The notes under the pieces: generated by a model
Databases searched by the model: none
What the model was told of the DNA's origin: nothing
Seen by the model: only the letters and a program-made list of their open reading frames with translations
Translations under genes and position numbers: made by a program
Shown: positions 30,963-42,150 of the stretch, in pieces
Position numbering within the stretch: the stretch's first letter is position 1
Layout of the letters: each line of letters opens with the position of its first letter
Source of the DNA: Lucinisca nassula
Lineage: Eukaryota; Mollusca; Bivalvia; Lucinida; Lucinidae
Length of the DNA stretch: 64,000 bases
Reading direction: 5' to 3'
NCBI GenBank assembly: GCA_963580285.1
Contig: OY757016.1
Coordinates: 46,143,124 to 46,207,123, forward strand

Positions 30963-31102
30963 TTATTTGCTGGTTCCTTGTCTGAACGTTATCAGTGTTG
31001 GAAAAACAGGTAACTAGACCCCCCTGACCTTGAAAGGTCAGGGGGGTCTGGTTACCTGTTTTTCCAACACTGATAACGTTCAAGCTGGGAGCCAGCAAAT
31101 AA
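30963..31102. repeat. ~140-bp near-perfect palindrome
   Basis: Arms of about 69 bp meet at 31032. The left arm is TTATTTGCTGGTTCC...GAACGTTATCAGTGTTGG...GGTAACTAGACCCCCCTGACC; the right arm is its complement, with one difference in the central 50 bp and a few near the outer end. No loop to speak of. It lies just before a family A SINE. Confidence 0.92.
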
Positions 31103-31136
31103 TGCAAATATGGTGAATACATCTTGGTCCTCGGTC

Positions 31137-31437
31137 CCGCCCATCGGGGCTTGAAGAAATAGATGGACTGCATGATGCTTCCCCGCAGAGCTGAAACCGA
31201 CCGCACACGAGTACTGGTAAACAGCTTTTAAGATCTAAGTCTGTCCACTGCAGGCAAAGCGGTGCGAGTCAGACCGTCCATGCTTATGAACGCTTTTGGT
31301 TTCTTTGGGCGACAGGGCTTGAGATGTCATTTCATCTCGATGTCGGGTAAAAGTCCCACAGAATTGGCAGCAATGTCTCCAAAGTGACCTATACATAGTT
31401 GACGGGGACGTTAAACCTTAAATCAAACAAACAAACA
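31137..31437 (+). mobile_element. SINE family A, copy A9
   Basis: Near complete: CCCGCCCATCGGGGCTTGAAG, TGCATGATGCTTCCCCGCAG, CGAGTACTGGTAAACAGC, GGCGACAGGGCTTGAGATG and GACGGGGACGTTAAACC, with a CAAACAAACAAACA tail. Confidence 0.92.
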
Positions 31438-31593
31438 TCAATGTCCACTGGAACGTGTTAATCTACTTTACATGGCTAGTTATCACGCATGTGGCAATTA
31501 GTGGCCCCGTTTCAGAGCATATTTTAAAATTGCGACATATTTCAGTGAAACACAAATTTAGCTCGTACGGACACTTTGCAATGTTTTGATGAA

Positions 31594-31758
31594 GTGAGTG
31601 AGTGAGTTTTAGTTTTACGTCCCACCAACAGCTAAAGTCATACGGAGACGGGACCTCGGTTTAAAGACTCATCCGAAAGTCTGGAGAAGCCCGGGATCGA
31701 TCCTGCGATCCCTGGTTTACAAGGCGAGTAGCGTAACCACTGCACCACGGAGGCTTCT
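31594..31758 (-). mobile_element. tRNA-Thr-derived SINE (family B), copy B2, with target duplication
   Basis: Reverse-oriented copy with box B complement CCCGGGATCGATCC and the head at 31755 (GAAGCCTCCGTGGTGCAGTGG). The tail is CACTCACTCACTT. Flanked by a perfect 14-bp repeat AATGTTTTGATGAA at 31580-31593 and 31759-31772. Confidence 0.95.
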
Positions 31759-31772
31759 AATGTTTTGATGAA

Positions 31773-32334
31773 ACTGACTAAAAAGGGGTTACGAACAATT
31801 TAAGATTAATCGATGTTTATTGATGAAACTGGCCCCTGATAAAAACAAATTAAGTCAACTTACAAGACATCAATCATCTATCACTTCTATTTCTTTCTTT
31901 TTTCTTTTTTTCTTTCTCTCCTACTGAATCTTGTCTAAACATTGAAAAAATGCATGTTCAAGTAGGCATGTATCACACACAAAAAAAATCATGCGACCCT
32001 CGACCAATGTGATAAACAGATCAATCAATGAACACTTCACTCGTCAACTCATAAACTTCTCACTGACCAATGCACGGGACGATTTAAGTCGAATGGATAC
32101 ACACACAAAAGACACTGGTTTTCTCACACTATGCTGCAGTATGTACAGGAAAAGTTGAAACTGATGTCAATGTCATGTACAAGAAAGTTTGCTTTGAAAT
32201 CCAAAGAGCCTGCCCCCGACAAAATGATTAAATACTTTTGACTTACATGTCTGGACAAACAATGCAGTCCCAGATCTCTTGGACCCAACATGCTGTGATT
32301 TGGCAACAATGTTAAAATTTCAGGGTGATTTATT
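31773..32334. other. No gene seen
   Basis: AT-rich sequence with a TTTCTTTC tract (31890-31920). One 61-codon minus ORF without features. Confidence 0.5.
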
Positions 32335-34045
32335 TTAGCTCACCTGAGCGATGCTCAAGGTGAGCTTTTGTAATTACCTTCAGTCCGTCGTACCTAAGAC
32401 GTGCGTCGTGCGTCATCAACATTTACCTAGTTCATCCTCTAGAGTCCATAATTTTGCTTCAATCTTCATAAAACTTTAACAGAATGTTTGTCTCGATCAT
32501 ATCTGGGTCAAGTTCGAATATGGGTAATGTCAGATCAAAAAGAAGGTAAGTAGGTCAAATCATAGAAAAAAACTTGTTAACACACTAAAGGCCACAGTTT
32601 TGGTCCAATCATCCTCAACCTTGCTCAGAATGATCATCCAGACAATATCTCGGTCAAGTTCGAATATGGGTCATGTGGGTTTAAAACGTTGGTCAGTAGG
32701 TCAAATCATAGAAAAACCTTGTTAACACTAGATGCCAAAGTTTTGGTCCAATCATCATCAAACTTGCTCAGAATGATTATCTCGACAATATCTAGGTCAA
32801 GTTTGAAAGTGGGTCGTGTGGGGTCAAAAAGTAGGCCAGTAGGTAAAATCATAGAAAAACCTTGTTTCCCAAAAAGGGGCCGTGATTTTAATCTAATCAT
32901 AATCAAACTTGCTCAGTATGATCATCTTGACAATATCTAGGTTAAGTTCGAATATGGGTTATGTGGGGTCAAAAGGTAGGTCAGTAGGTCAAATCACAAT
33001 AAAACATTGTTAACACTCTAGAAGCCATAGGTTTGGTCAGATCATCACCCGATTTGCTCAGAATAATCATCATAACAATATCTAGGTCAAGTTCGAATAT
33101 GGGTCATGATGGGTTAAAAGTAGGCCAGTAGGTCAAACCATAGAAAAACCTTGTTAACACACTAGAGGCCACAGTTTTCGTCCAACTTATCATCAAACTT
33201 GCTCAGAATGATCATCTCTACAATATCTAGATGAAGTGTGAATATGGGTAGTGTGGTAAAAAAGCAGGTCAACAGGTCGAATCATAGAAAAACCTTGATA
33301 AGACTCAAGAGGCCACAGTTTTAGTCCAGTCAGCTTCAAACATGCTCAGAAATGTCCTCTTTTGGTAATACCATGGTCAGGAGGGGTATTTTTATGAATA
33401 TAGTGTTACCTTTACCAAAGGGCAACCCACCCCCCCCCCCCCCCCCCAATCACATCCATTCGTCGCCATTATTATATTAGTTAGACTAAACCTGTTCATC
33501 TCCGTCTGGTGCACTAGGACCTGACCCTTAATGTCCAAAAGGTGCCCAGATAGTGACATACAAGTCAGCTCTGTATTGTCAAAGAGATGGATACAACCCC
33601 CCCCCCCACCCCGCACACACACACCTTGTCACCATGAGTCATTGTTAGTTAAACTGAGCTCATTCATCTCTATCCGGTGCACTAGGACCTGCCCCTAATG
33701 TTCACAAGGTGCCCAGTTAGTGACAGACACGCTGGCGCTGTATTATCAAAGGGGAACTTTCGAAAGACGTACTTCTTCCTAAAAAAAGAAAACAATTTTG
33801 AAGGACTGTTCCATGAGCGACACCCTGACAATTTTCCGCTGAACATGCTAGCCACCAGAAAAAAAAATAACCCTTAAAATCACTTAAGTTCCCAAATAGC
33901 AAGATTGATTTTGAAATAATTTTACAGAACTGTTCCTTGAGTCACTGTCAGCCGAAATTGGTCTTACCCTCCACTCCACCCTATATTACCTACCATAATG
34001 ATCAGGTGAGTGATCCAGGGCCATCATGACCCTCTTGTTTGTTTT
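32335..34045 (+). mobile_element. Pearl/HINE-like element with ~148-bp units
   Basis: Starts with the hairpin AGCTCACCTGAGCGATGCTC...AAGGTGAGCTTTTG then CAGTCCGTCG. It ends GATCAGGTGAGTGATCCAGG with a terminal hairpin AGGGCCATCATGACCCT and CTTGTTTG. About six units of ~148 bp (32440-33340) share ATCATC.AACTTGCTCAGAA, ACAATATCTAGGTCAAGTTC, GAATATGGGTCATGTGGGGTC and CATAGAAAAACCTTGTTAAC. The 3' third (33380-33960) has two longer related segments with C-runs at 33430-33448 and 33599-33613. Non-coding. Confidence 0.7.
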
Positions 34046-34476
34046 ATTTGTAAGACCCTTTCACGATTATTTTACTTATATCGAGCAGATCCTTAATCAG
34101 AGGTGGGCGAAAACTGGAGTACCCGGAGAGAAAAAAACACCTGTCAATCCATTGCATTTCATCATTATTTAGGTGTACGTAAAAGCTATTAATTATCCAG
34201 TAATTTAAACATGCTCAATTTGTTAGCGGACGTAAAATGCTTAAACTTTACAATACAATACGTTTAAAAGGGTCCAATATCCTTTGGAAGCTAGGAATAC
34301 ACCGTAGAACTGAAAAGGTAAGAGTGTACATGTACATTAGTATAATAAATTCATATGGAAATGACATTTTTGCAACTTTCAGACAAAAACAAAAAACTAT
34401 GCAAATCTGAAATCTGACAAAAATCTGAAAAGTCTCATGTCTGTGTTAATGGAAACAATATATTTTGTTTCCTCTC
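34046..34476. other. No gene seen; dispersed repeat fragment
   Basis: Begins with TCACGATTATTTTACTTATATCGAGC and GAGGTGGGCGAAAACTGGAG, a stretch also found near 25000 and 30000 (and GGTGGACGAAAACTGGAG at 48360). AT-rich afterwards. Confidence 0.45.
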
Positions 34477-35677
34477 TTACACGTCTATATTCCTCCAAAA
34501 GGGCGGCTGTTTTGCTTTTCCCATATTTATAATATATTTTGTTTTTTTCTTTTTGACTGCCTTGCTTCCATGATAAGGTGTTTTTTTTTTTTTTTTTTTT
34601 TTTTTTTGCTTATTTTTTGGTTGTGTTTTTGGTATTGATTTTCCACATACCGCCATTATTTCCGAAACAAAATCCTCAAAGTTCTTATTGATATTTGTGC
34701 CCTCGAGGGATATGTTGATGTGTTTAATTTTTTGCCTAAAGAGGTCCCAGTCTGCTTTGTCTAAATTCCAACGTCGGACAGGCCGTTGCGTTACGCATTT
34801 GTGAGTGACGTTGAGCGACGTCAGGATGAGGAAGTGGTCGCTTCCCATCGTGTCGTCTCCCACTTGCGACTCACTAGATTTGCATAGTGATGCGCTAACC
34901 AGTGTTAAGTCTATGGCGCTCGTGCTTCCGCGCTCGACGTTGAGTCGTGGGCCACACCCCGTATTTAGGATTACGTAATCAGTGTTATTTATCAAGTCGA
35001 CCAGTTCTAGGCCTCGTCGCTTTTCATATGTGGGGTTGTGGTTTGTCTCCCATCCCAGCAGGCACATGACGTAATTGTGGCGTCATATCAACGTCGGTAC
35101 AGCGTCATGACCTTTATGCAACGTCACATCAACGTCGGTGCAACGTCATGACGTTGCACCGACGTTGATTTGACGTTGCCATAGCGACGTGTGCCTGCTG
35201 GGATAGTTCGTGCCTGGCATTGAAATCCTTTAGAAAAAAATATTTTTCCCCTATTTTTTTGTAAATTTCATCATAATCGTCAGATGTTACTTCTGATTTA
35301 GGTGGCGCATAGAAGTTTAATATGTCTATGTTTTCTTTTTGTCCAAATATTCTGACAATCACCACCTCTATTTCTTTTTTTGCGTGTCTAAATTTGATTT
35401 CTTCCGAATCTAATCCTGTTTTGATAAAGGTGGCTAGCCCTCCCCCGCGCACCCCCTTTTCCCTACTGAAACTGACCGGGGTTTTGTATCCTGGAATTTT
35501 TGTTGGTTTACTATCTTTTTTGAGAAAGTTTCTTGGATAGCTATTACCTCCGGTGTGTAGACTAAAATTTCTAGATACTTCCCTAAGGCCCCGAGTTTTT
35601 TTTCCATTTTCCCTGCCAGACAGACTACGGGCTTTCCACCGCAACACACGGATTTTCGCAATGGTGCTGGGGTCCAT
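34477..35677 (-). pseudogene. Non-LTR retrotransposon endonuclease domain, broken, split by a MITE
   Basis: Minus-strand remnant of an apurinic-like endonuclease (exonuclease-endonuclease-phosphatase fold) that nicks target DNA for non-LTR retrotransposition. Motifs in order are WKARSLSGREN near 35640; PEVIAIQETF near 35560, in another frame, with the catalytic Glu; GYKTPVSFSREKGVRGGGLATF near 35470; FYAPP near 35310; KDFNARHEL near 35220 (normally GDFN); then after the MITE, RRGLELVDLINNTDYVILN near 35010; SAIDLTLVSASL near 34920; and GSDHFLI near 34840, with the catalytic His. The style matches jockey/I-type elements. Two frameshifts disrupt the N-terminal third. No reverse transcriptase follows; the copy ends in a (K)n-coding poly-T tract and degraded sequence. 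Confidence 0.85.
35054..35202. mobile_element. 149-bp MITE with CCCAGCAGGCAC ends and AT target duplication
   Basis: Perfect terminal inverted repeats CCCAGCAGGCAC ... GTGCCTGCTGGG, with internal GACGTTG/CAACGTC palindromes (GTCGGTGCAACGTCATGACG...). AT flanks both sides. Deleting the element and one AT rejoins the endonuclease frame as NARHELWETN, so this is a clean insertion. Words of the same kind occur near 895-935, 30905-30945 and 51700-51730. Confidence 0.92.
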
Positions 35678-35703
35678 AATTAGGCAGTGAGGGTTTTTTT
35701 TTG

Positions 35704-35745
35704 TTGTGTGTGTGTGTGTGTGTGTGTATGTGTGTGTGTGTGTGT
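35704..35745. repeat. (GT)n microsatellite
   Basis: GT repeat with one GTAT interruption, adjacent to the start of another pearl-like element. Confidence 0.9.
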
Positions 35746-36010
35746 TAGCTCACATGAGCCGAAGCTCACCAATGAGCTTCAAGAATAGGCAGGCCTCTGT
35801 CATATGTCGTCGACTCCTCAGAAACCACTGGACAGATTCGAACCAAATTTCATATGGGGCCTCCGTTGGGTGTGAATCGAAAGTTTGTTGGCACAATCCA
35901 AGTCACATGAACAAGATGATCATATACGGTAAAAGGCTTTCGATCATATCCTCCTTAAGAACCAGTGGGTTGATTGCTTGGTTTAAACAGTATTTATTTC
36001 AAACATTTAC
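35743..36010 (+). repeat. 5' end of a pearl/HINE-like element
   Basis: Starts TTAGCTCACATGAGCCGAAG...CTCACCAATGAGCTTC (two small hairpins), then CATATGTCGTCGACTCCTC and GGACAGATTCGAACCAAATTTC. The rest of the element is not present. Confidence 0.5.
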
Positions 36011-36299
36011 ATGCGAAATACAATGTATAAAATACAGACAATATCATAGAAGTCAGGATCTGACAGTAAGCAAAACTGCTTGTCCAGAAGTCATCTCCCG
36101 GTTGATTGCCTTGAAGCTTATGTAGCACTGGATACTCGGACCCTTCATAGCTGATTCCAATGGGGAATCTAGATTCACCTTGGCCTGTTATTTGAATACG
36201 TATGTTTTCATCAGGGAAGAGAAAAGTGTGAGTAGTTATATTTTTCCAAAAACTATTGTTGCCTGTGAACTAAAAATTTGGTATATGCAATCAGCAAAA

Positions 36300-36560
36300 T
36301 GAGAAAATCAAAGCACTGAGAGTACTGGTGGGTCGATTGTCTCCGAGTGTAGATTTGGAACGAGGACTTACACTTAGACATTTAACCCTTAAATTCCTGT
36401 AATGTAAGCAAACCATGTAGACCCTGATCAGACGTTGCGTTTTTTTTGGTGGCTCACCCTTAAATTCCTGTATTGTAAGCAAACAGTGCAGACCCTGATC
36501 AGACGCCGCATTCTGCGGCGTCTGATCTAGGTCTACACTGTTTGCCAAGCCCAAATCATG
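36300..36560. repeat. H1-hairpin MITE with CACTGAGAGTACTGG segment
   Basis: Carries AATCAAAGCACTGAGAGTACTGGTG, TAACCCTTAAATTCCTGT twice, and H1 hairpins at about 36420 and 36486-36545 (CAGTGCAGACCCTGATCAG-ACGCCGCA / TGCGGCGT-CTGATCTAGGTCTACACTG). The inverse of this arrangement is at 50500-50665. Confidence 0.75.
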
Positions 36561-37150
36561 ACTCCAGCCCAGATTGTGCAGATAACCCTTATACGCAACA
36601 CGCTGAACTAACTCTGCTATTTTCTATAAATAAGTTACATCGATTTCGATAGTCACGTGGACAACAGCACGAATTCAGTTTCAGTCCTTTATAACATTGG
36701 GTCGATTGTAAACCAATCGGCCCATAAATGAAGTAATATATAGTTAATCTGTCATTTCTGACAATGACCAGTCTTAATCAAATGTGCAAAATGCTTCAGT
36801 TTATGCATTCTAATATGACTGAAGAGACCAACTGTCTGTTGCATATAAAACAACAGAGGTCAGTTGGTGATGCCTCAGCTCTTCTTTTGCGTTGTGCACG
36901 TTTTTGCTCGGCTTGGCTGATTCTTTTTTGCCTTATAGTCACTGCAACCTCTCCTGATGAGGCCACACCACTTTGGTTGGTCCTGTGCAATTTATTCCTA
37001 CGACTCTATTGGTATGCTGAAGTCCTTGAGGGAGGCTTTGAGGGTGTCCTTGTATCTCTTCTTCTGACCACCACGGGAACGTTTGCCCACTTTTAGTTCT
37101 CCGTAGAGTATTTTCTTTGGCAAGCGTTCATCAGACATCCTGGTATACCC

Positions 37151-37511
37151 GTGGACACAAAACTGCACAACCTCTGTTGAAGTATCTTTCAGTGCATTTC
37201 TTTGAATGAAGTTAGTTTGGCAATAAAATGTCTTTTATTAGAAACTTCGAAAAGTGAATCAAGCACTGTACCTTGATTGCTCTCAATCATTTTGACAAGC
37301 GCTCATTCTAATTTAAGGACTGATGTCTGTTTTTGACTTCGAGATGCTTTTTGATGGACGGCGCATGGGTCTGCAGTGAAATGTACAGCATCTTATGTTT
37401 TACATTTATACCTGGCTAGCAGGTAAATGACAGGACATTGGGATATATAAGGTAACATGTCATATCAAAATAAAATGAAGCTCATTAAAGTTTGAACAGT
37501 TTTGTGTCCAC
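37151..37511. mobile_element. Probable 361-bp MITE inside the retrotransposon
   Basis: A perfect 15-bp inverted repeat GTGGACACAAAACTG ... CAGTTTTGTGTCCAC borders non-coding sequence. It lies between the retrotransposon segments ..RWTGHVA (right) and ..YTRMSDERLPKK (left), which are adjacent in this protein family. No clear target duplication. An inverted duplication of retrotransposon sequence is the alternative. Confidence 0.5.
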
Positions 37512-39422
37512 AAGTGCAACATGGCCTGTCCATCTTAACCGTGCCAGTTTCAGAGGAGTATGTACACCCTGCATCCCTGTCCTTTTGACGTGCCGTTAGT
37601 AAACTGTCCACGTATCGCATGCATATAATTGTGTCGGCGGCGCCACAGCTCTGTATGCTTTCAGTTTTGTGTTGAGCCTGATTCCACTTCGATCCCAAAC
37701 ACTCCTACGTAGCCGGACAAATGCTGCACTAGCTTTGTCAATCCTGGCATTTGGTTCATCATCAATGTACACGACTCTTGACAATGTGCTTCCTTGGTAG
37801 GTGAACTTGATGCTGATTGTGAGGTCAAATCTGTCACAGGAATCAGATACTTGATCTACACCGTTTTGCATCTTCTCTTCTGTTGGATCACCATTTGCCA
37901 TGTCGTCAGCCAAGGAACTCATCCAGCACCTATGTCTGCATCTTATATTTGGCTTACAACCTTCTTAGGTTGAAAAGCTTCCCATCAAAGCGATATCTAA
38001 TATGTATACCATTGTCAACCTCCTGGAAAGCATCTGTGAGCATGGCGGAGAGCATGCTGAAAAGCGTTGGGGAAAGTACACAGCCTTGATTGACTCCATT
38101 TGTCACAGGAAATGGGTCGGAAAACTCACTTTGGAACTTTTTGGACCCGTGCAAGCATAACATTGTGGAACTGCCACACCATTGCTTTGAATTTGGTTAG
38201 ACAACCAAAATAAGCCATAATTTGTCAAATGCTTTGGTGAGATCAACAAAGGTCATGTAGAGGTCCATGTTCTGTTCCTGGCATTTCTCTTGAAGCTGCC
38301 TTGCTGAAAAGATAATGAGCCCTGACTGATTAAGGGGTTCATTAAAAAAGATTAAGTTGACCTAATGCGAGGACCTTCACAGTAATTGACAAAACAGAGA
38401 TGCCGCGATGATTGTCACACAAATGAGGATTCCCTTTCGGATTAAATAGGTGGATAATGTATTCTTTGTGGATGGCTTCTGTTCGCCACGTAGTGTGAAA
38501 TAATTTTCCTTGCAACTGAAGTACCCCCTGCTATGTATATCTCAGCATCCTGGAGCCTTGCCAGATGACTGAAGCTTTATTGCTTTCACTGTTTCTGATA
38601 CGGTTGGGAATTTATCTGCATTGGGAAGAGGGGTGGTTCCTGGGATTTGGGGTCTATAACTATCTTCAGTGCATCAAACACTTTTTCATATCCTTTCTGT
38701 CTGCAAAGGTTCGGATTTCATCAGCCCTATTGCTCAGCCAGGAGTCACGCATATTTCTGAGCCTAGTCTGGACTTTTTTGCATGTACATGAATAGTCCGC
38801 CTTATTAGATTCTGAACTGGTATCATTGAGGTATGCCTTGTAATTTTTTTGTGTGTTTCTTTTCAAGGAGTCCCTGGATTTTCGTCATTCTCGTCAATTC
38901 AGTCTTGATGTTTACGAGATAATGGTCCTAGAGAATCTAGTGTCTCTGAAGACTGTGCAGTTCTCTTCTAGATCGTCTGGACTAAGATACATTGCATCAA
39001 TTCGGCTGCAGATATCATTGATGAAGGATTGCCTCTTGCTGTCTTGTTTCAGCTTAGAGACAGCCAGTCACTGGCTGTCTCTAAGTCACAGGGTACTTTC
39101 TTGCCTTGTGGTCGCCGTGCAGGCTGAACGCACAGGTTGAGTTTGTTGACAACAAGCCTTCGATCTGACCAGCAGTCTGCACCACACATAGACATTGTCA
39201 CTCTGACATCCTGTCTTTCCTTCCTTCGTACTATGAGATAATCAATGATATTCCAATATTTGGAGCGTGAATTTATCCATGAGGTCTTGTTGCGAGTTGG
39301 CAGACGAAAGACTGTGTTAGTGATCAGCAGTTCATGCTCTGCACACTACTTCAAAAGGAGGAGGCTATTGCTGTTGCACTTTCCTACTCCTTCGGACCAA
39401 TCACTCCTTCCCAGGTTTGGTG

Positions 39423-39647
39423 AGACCGCATACGAGTATTGGTTAACCGCTTAGAGGATCTAAGCCTGCCCAGGCAAAGCGGTGCGAGTCCATGCTTATA
39501 AACCCTATTGGTTTCATTGGGCGACAGGGCTTGAGATGTCATTTCATCTCAATGTCGGGACAAAGTCCCATGAAATTGGAAGCAACGTCTCCAAAATGAC
39601 CTATACAGTGTTAACGGGGACATTAAACCTCAAATCAACCAACCAAA
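39423..39647 (+). mobile_element. SINE family A, copy A10, 5'-truncated, inside the retrotransposon
   Basis: Starts part-way into the family (ACCGCATACGAGTATTGG) and ends GGGGACATTAAACCTCAAATC with a CAACCAACCAA tail. Flanked by CCCAGGTTTGGTG (39410-39422) and CCCAGCTTTGGTG (39648-39660), a 13-bp duplication with one difference. It interrupts the endonuclease just after the TDHQSW codons. Confidence 0.93.
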
Positions 39648-40110
39648 CCCAGCTTTGGTGGTCTGTGCCTACTCTAGAATTGAAATCCCTCAGGAGGACG
39701 AGTTTGTCTCTCCAGAAATCAGAGAACCCAGATCATCTTAGAACTTGTCTTTGGCCTCATCTGGGTTGGTCATGGTAGGTGCATATTCAGTTACAATAGT
39801 TGCATGCTTCTTACCAGATAAGGACAGTCTCAATGTCATCAGGTGGTCATTTACGCCTTTCGGAAGTCCTGACAGCTTGCTGACAAGGTGTGTTTTGATT
39901 GCAAACCCTACTCCCGCTTCACGCAGCTCTTCATTCTTGCGTCCACTCCAGAAGAAAGTGTAGCCAGCACCGACTTCTTTCAACTGTCCTTCCTCTGCAA
40001 GGCGAGTCTCACTAACTGCAATCTCGACTTTGTAGCGATGAAGCTCTCTACCAACTAGAGATGTTCTTCGTTGTGATGTGTCTGAGCCAGCACCGTCCAC
40101 CGATTGTCTT

Positions 40111-40699
40111 TGTCTTTTTCTTTCTTGCTCGACCGCTAATAAGGATCCCCGCTGATCGCGGTTAACCAGCCAGGGGTTTTGAAACAGGCAATTGTTTAGG
40201 GAACCTTTTCTAGCCCATTCCCCATGCTAAGTGGTGAGCATTGTGATCCTAAAAAGGTCTGTTCAGTCACTCAGTTCGGCTGCCTAATCTCCATACTGTT
40301 TCGTTCTTGAGGAAAGCGACCATATAGAACCAGCCGCCAGTGTGTAGGTCCGCAACTACAGCTTCCAGTGTCTCCTCACACAGGTCTTTTAGCGTGGCTT
40401 GCGTATGTATGCTTACTGTGACTGTGTGCATATAATTAAGATGACATGCGCTGTTATTTGGATTATAGTTAGGGATAGGCGCGCAAAGTCAACCGTACTC
40501 TCTCGTCCTGACGTAGCTGGATCCAGAGGCAAGACAGTGTGAAGAGCTAAGCCCAGATGCAGTCGATGACCATGACAGCTTTAGTGCCTTGTCATGCTCT
40601 CCATGCTCCACAACATGCTGCTGCATCGCCGTTTGGGTCGTTAAATCAGAGAAATGATTTCCTCCGCCCAAGCTGCCGAAGCAGACTTCCGCCCCAGCT
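40111..40699. other. Probable retrotransposon 5' flank and unplaced sequence
   Basis: Sequence upstream (minus strand) of the endonuclease; 40111-40500 may be its 5' untranslated part. At 40660-40710 a CTGCCGAAGCAGACTTCCGCC segment is tandemly doubled. No further coding motif. Confidence 0.4.
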
Positions 40700-41403
40700 G
40701 CCGAAGCAGTCCAATTCTGGATATTTGGATGAAATATTGACAATACTTATTTCGATGGTTTGATCAGTCAAATTAACCCCAGAACTTCAGCTAAATAAAG
40801 CAAATTCTTCTTATACCGAGGTCCCGTTTTTGGATTTGCATCTGTCTGTTGTGGGTGGGTTTGCTTCTTGCGAGGTTTATGATAAACGAGATGATTTTGA
40901 TTTGGGGATTTCCTTTCTTGCATGGTGGTGTTTCTTCTGCGGCGTCCTGTGGCGTTTGTGTTTCGCAATTAATTCGATTTGCCAGAATGTCTAGTCATGT
41001 AAATGGCTTCAACACTCGTAGTTGATTGTTGGCTGTGGGGCTTCTTGGTCGGGGTTGTCGATGTCATAAACTACGCAAAGACTTTTCAAAATTTTATAGA
41101 TGTCATTCCGATTTAATTTAAAAATTCAATATTGGGCTTAAATCTCTTCTGCAACAAGGCCTATCGGAAGCCGGATTTTATGGTGAATTTGTATATAACT
41201 TTAGAAAAAAATATATATGCAATGACTTCAGCACCCAATTTCGTAAAATCATTCTTCGATCCAAAAAGATAGGGTACAACATCAATGCTATACGACAGAC
41301 TGCATGCATGGTAGTTAACCCAATCACGGTTGTCAACTTTGCTTCCCTCTGCAATTGCACGCCGGTGGGTCAGGCCTCAGATTCTATGACGGTTCCAGCG
41401 TAA
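40700..41403 (+). pseudogene. Reverse transcriptase remnant, second copy (Penelope-like?)
   Basis: The plus strand carries the C-terminal two thirds of the same family as 7963-10145. Pieces are SGYLDEIL near 40715 (catalytic YLDD changed to YLDE); ELQLNKANSS near 40790; EVPFLDLHLSV and VYDKRDDFDL near 40830-40900; FPFLHGGV near 40915; QLIRFARMSSHVNGFNTR near 40970; HKLRKDFSKFYR near 41070; KSLLQQGLSEAGFYGEFVYN near 41150; then an intact run NDFSTQFRKIILRSKKIGYN to VVNPITVVNFASL and TPVGQASDSMTVPA-stop at 41403. At least three frameshifts and several stops disrupt it. After the stop, AAAAATCAAAAATGAGTTCC is the inverse of repeat R sequence at 5590-5618. Confidence 0.85.
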
Positions 41404-41747
41404 ATAAAAATCAAAAATGAGTTCCTTTAAGAGCAATGAAAACATTCATAAGAAAGAAGATGGGTCATACTACGCAAATCCCGAACAGGCAGCCGACTCA
41501 AAGACCGATATAAATCAAAATGGGGTCCAAATTATTAAAAACCTGTCTAGAATATGAGTCTAAACCAATAATTTATTTCTGATTTCTCAGAATATTTACG
41601 CTGATCTCAAAGGGCCAAAAGTAAAATATAAACTGCACTATAGTTGATGTACGGGGAGACGTTTTAAAGGCTTAGTGAGAATTAGAGTTTATCTAATTTC
41701 ATGTAATGTTGGTAGGTGCCTGATGCTCAGTCTCTGGTCGGGCCCAT

Positions 41748-42028
41748 CGGAGTCTAACTGTTAGTCTTATTTTGCTCCAGCATTTCAGTGGTTTCTTGCT
41801 GTCGAGTCCTCATCGTTGTTTCATCTGTGTGGTTGTTTAATTTTGGTGTTCATGGAGATGTTGCACTGATACGTTAGGAGGTCTCCATGCGGACTAAACA
41901 AATTATTTGTCTAAATCGCGACGGAAGTAATGGCGAGGACTATGGCCACGTAAAATCGATTTAACCCCCCGGTGGAATTCGTTTCACTGACCGTTCCAAG
42001 GCGGTTCTTCTGTAGCGGTTTATTTTAG
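41748..42028 (+). repeat. Repeat R copy, downstream of the reverse transcriptase remnant
   Basis: Starts CGGAGTCTAACTGTTAG, continues TTGCTCCAGCATTTC, GTCGAGTCCTCATCG, CATGCGGACTAAACAAATT, GTAAAATCGATTTAACCCCC and GGCGGTTCTTCTGTAGCGG, and stops at TTTATTTTA. The distal half of R is missing. Confidence 0.8.
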
Positions 42029-42150
42029 ACGAGACATCATATGAAAAAAATGGTCTTTAACAGCCTCCGAATTATTTTATTCAAATGCGCATGCGCAGCC
42101 AACTAATGACTTCCGGTATGAAACTACTTCTAGGTGCTCTCTACATGTCT

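Larger units (their letters stand above)
36765..40110 (-). pseudogene. Non-LTR retrotransposon remnant: endonuclease, reverse transcriptase and 3' domain
   Basis: One decayed copy runs right to left. Endonuclease near 40060-39660: SQRRTSLVGRELHRYKVEIA; VSETRLAEEGQLKEVGAGYT with the catalytic Glu; KLVLLRDFNSRVGTDHQSW. After a SINE (39423-39647) come ELLITNTVF, LPTRNKTSW and VRVTMSMCGADCW to about 39150. The linker has KKVQTRLRNMRDSWLS and ADRKDMKK near 38700. The reverse transcriptase has RQLQEKCQEQNMDLYMTFVD, LTKAFD, NGVNQGCVLSPTLFSM near 38080 and a degraded ADDMA near 37900 (YADD expected). The end has KFTYQGSTLSR, KLARLRWTGHV, RLPKKILYGELKVGKRS and KDTLKASLKDFSIP, then a cysteine-rich CCFICNRQLVSS finger near 36840. 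Stops and frameshifts are frequent. It belongs to the CR1/L2/jockey side of non-LTR elements; the exact clade is uncertain. A 3' fragment of the same family is at 57585-57960. Confidence 0.9.

Noticed and set aside
35322..35540. 72-codon plus-strand ORF
   Set aside because: Antisense to the retrotransposon endonuclease.
36764..37096. 110-codon plus-strand ORF
   Set aside because: Antisense shadow of the retrotransposon 3' coding region (RLPKKILYGEL, KDTLKASLKD on the minus strand).
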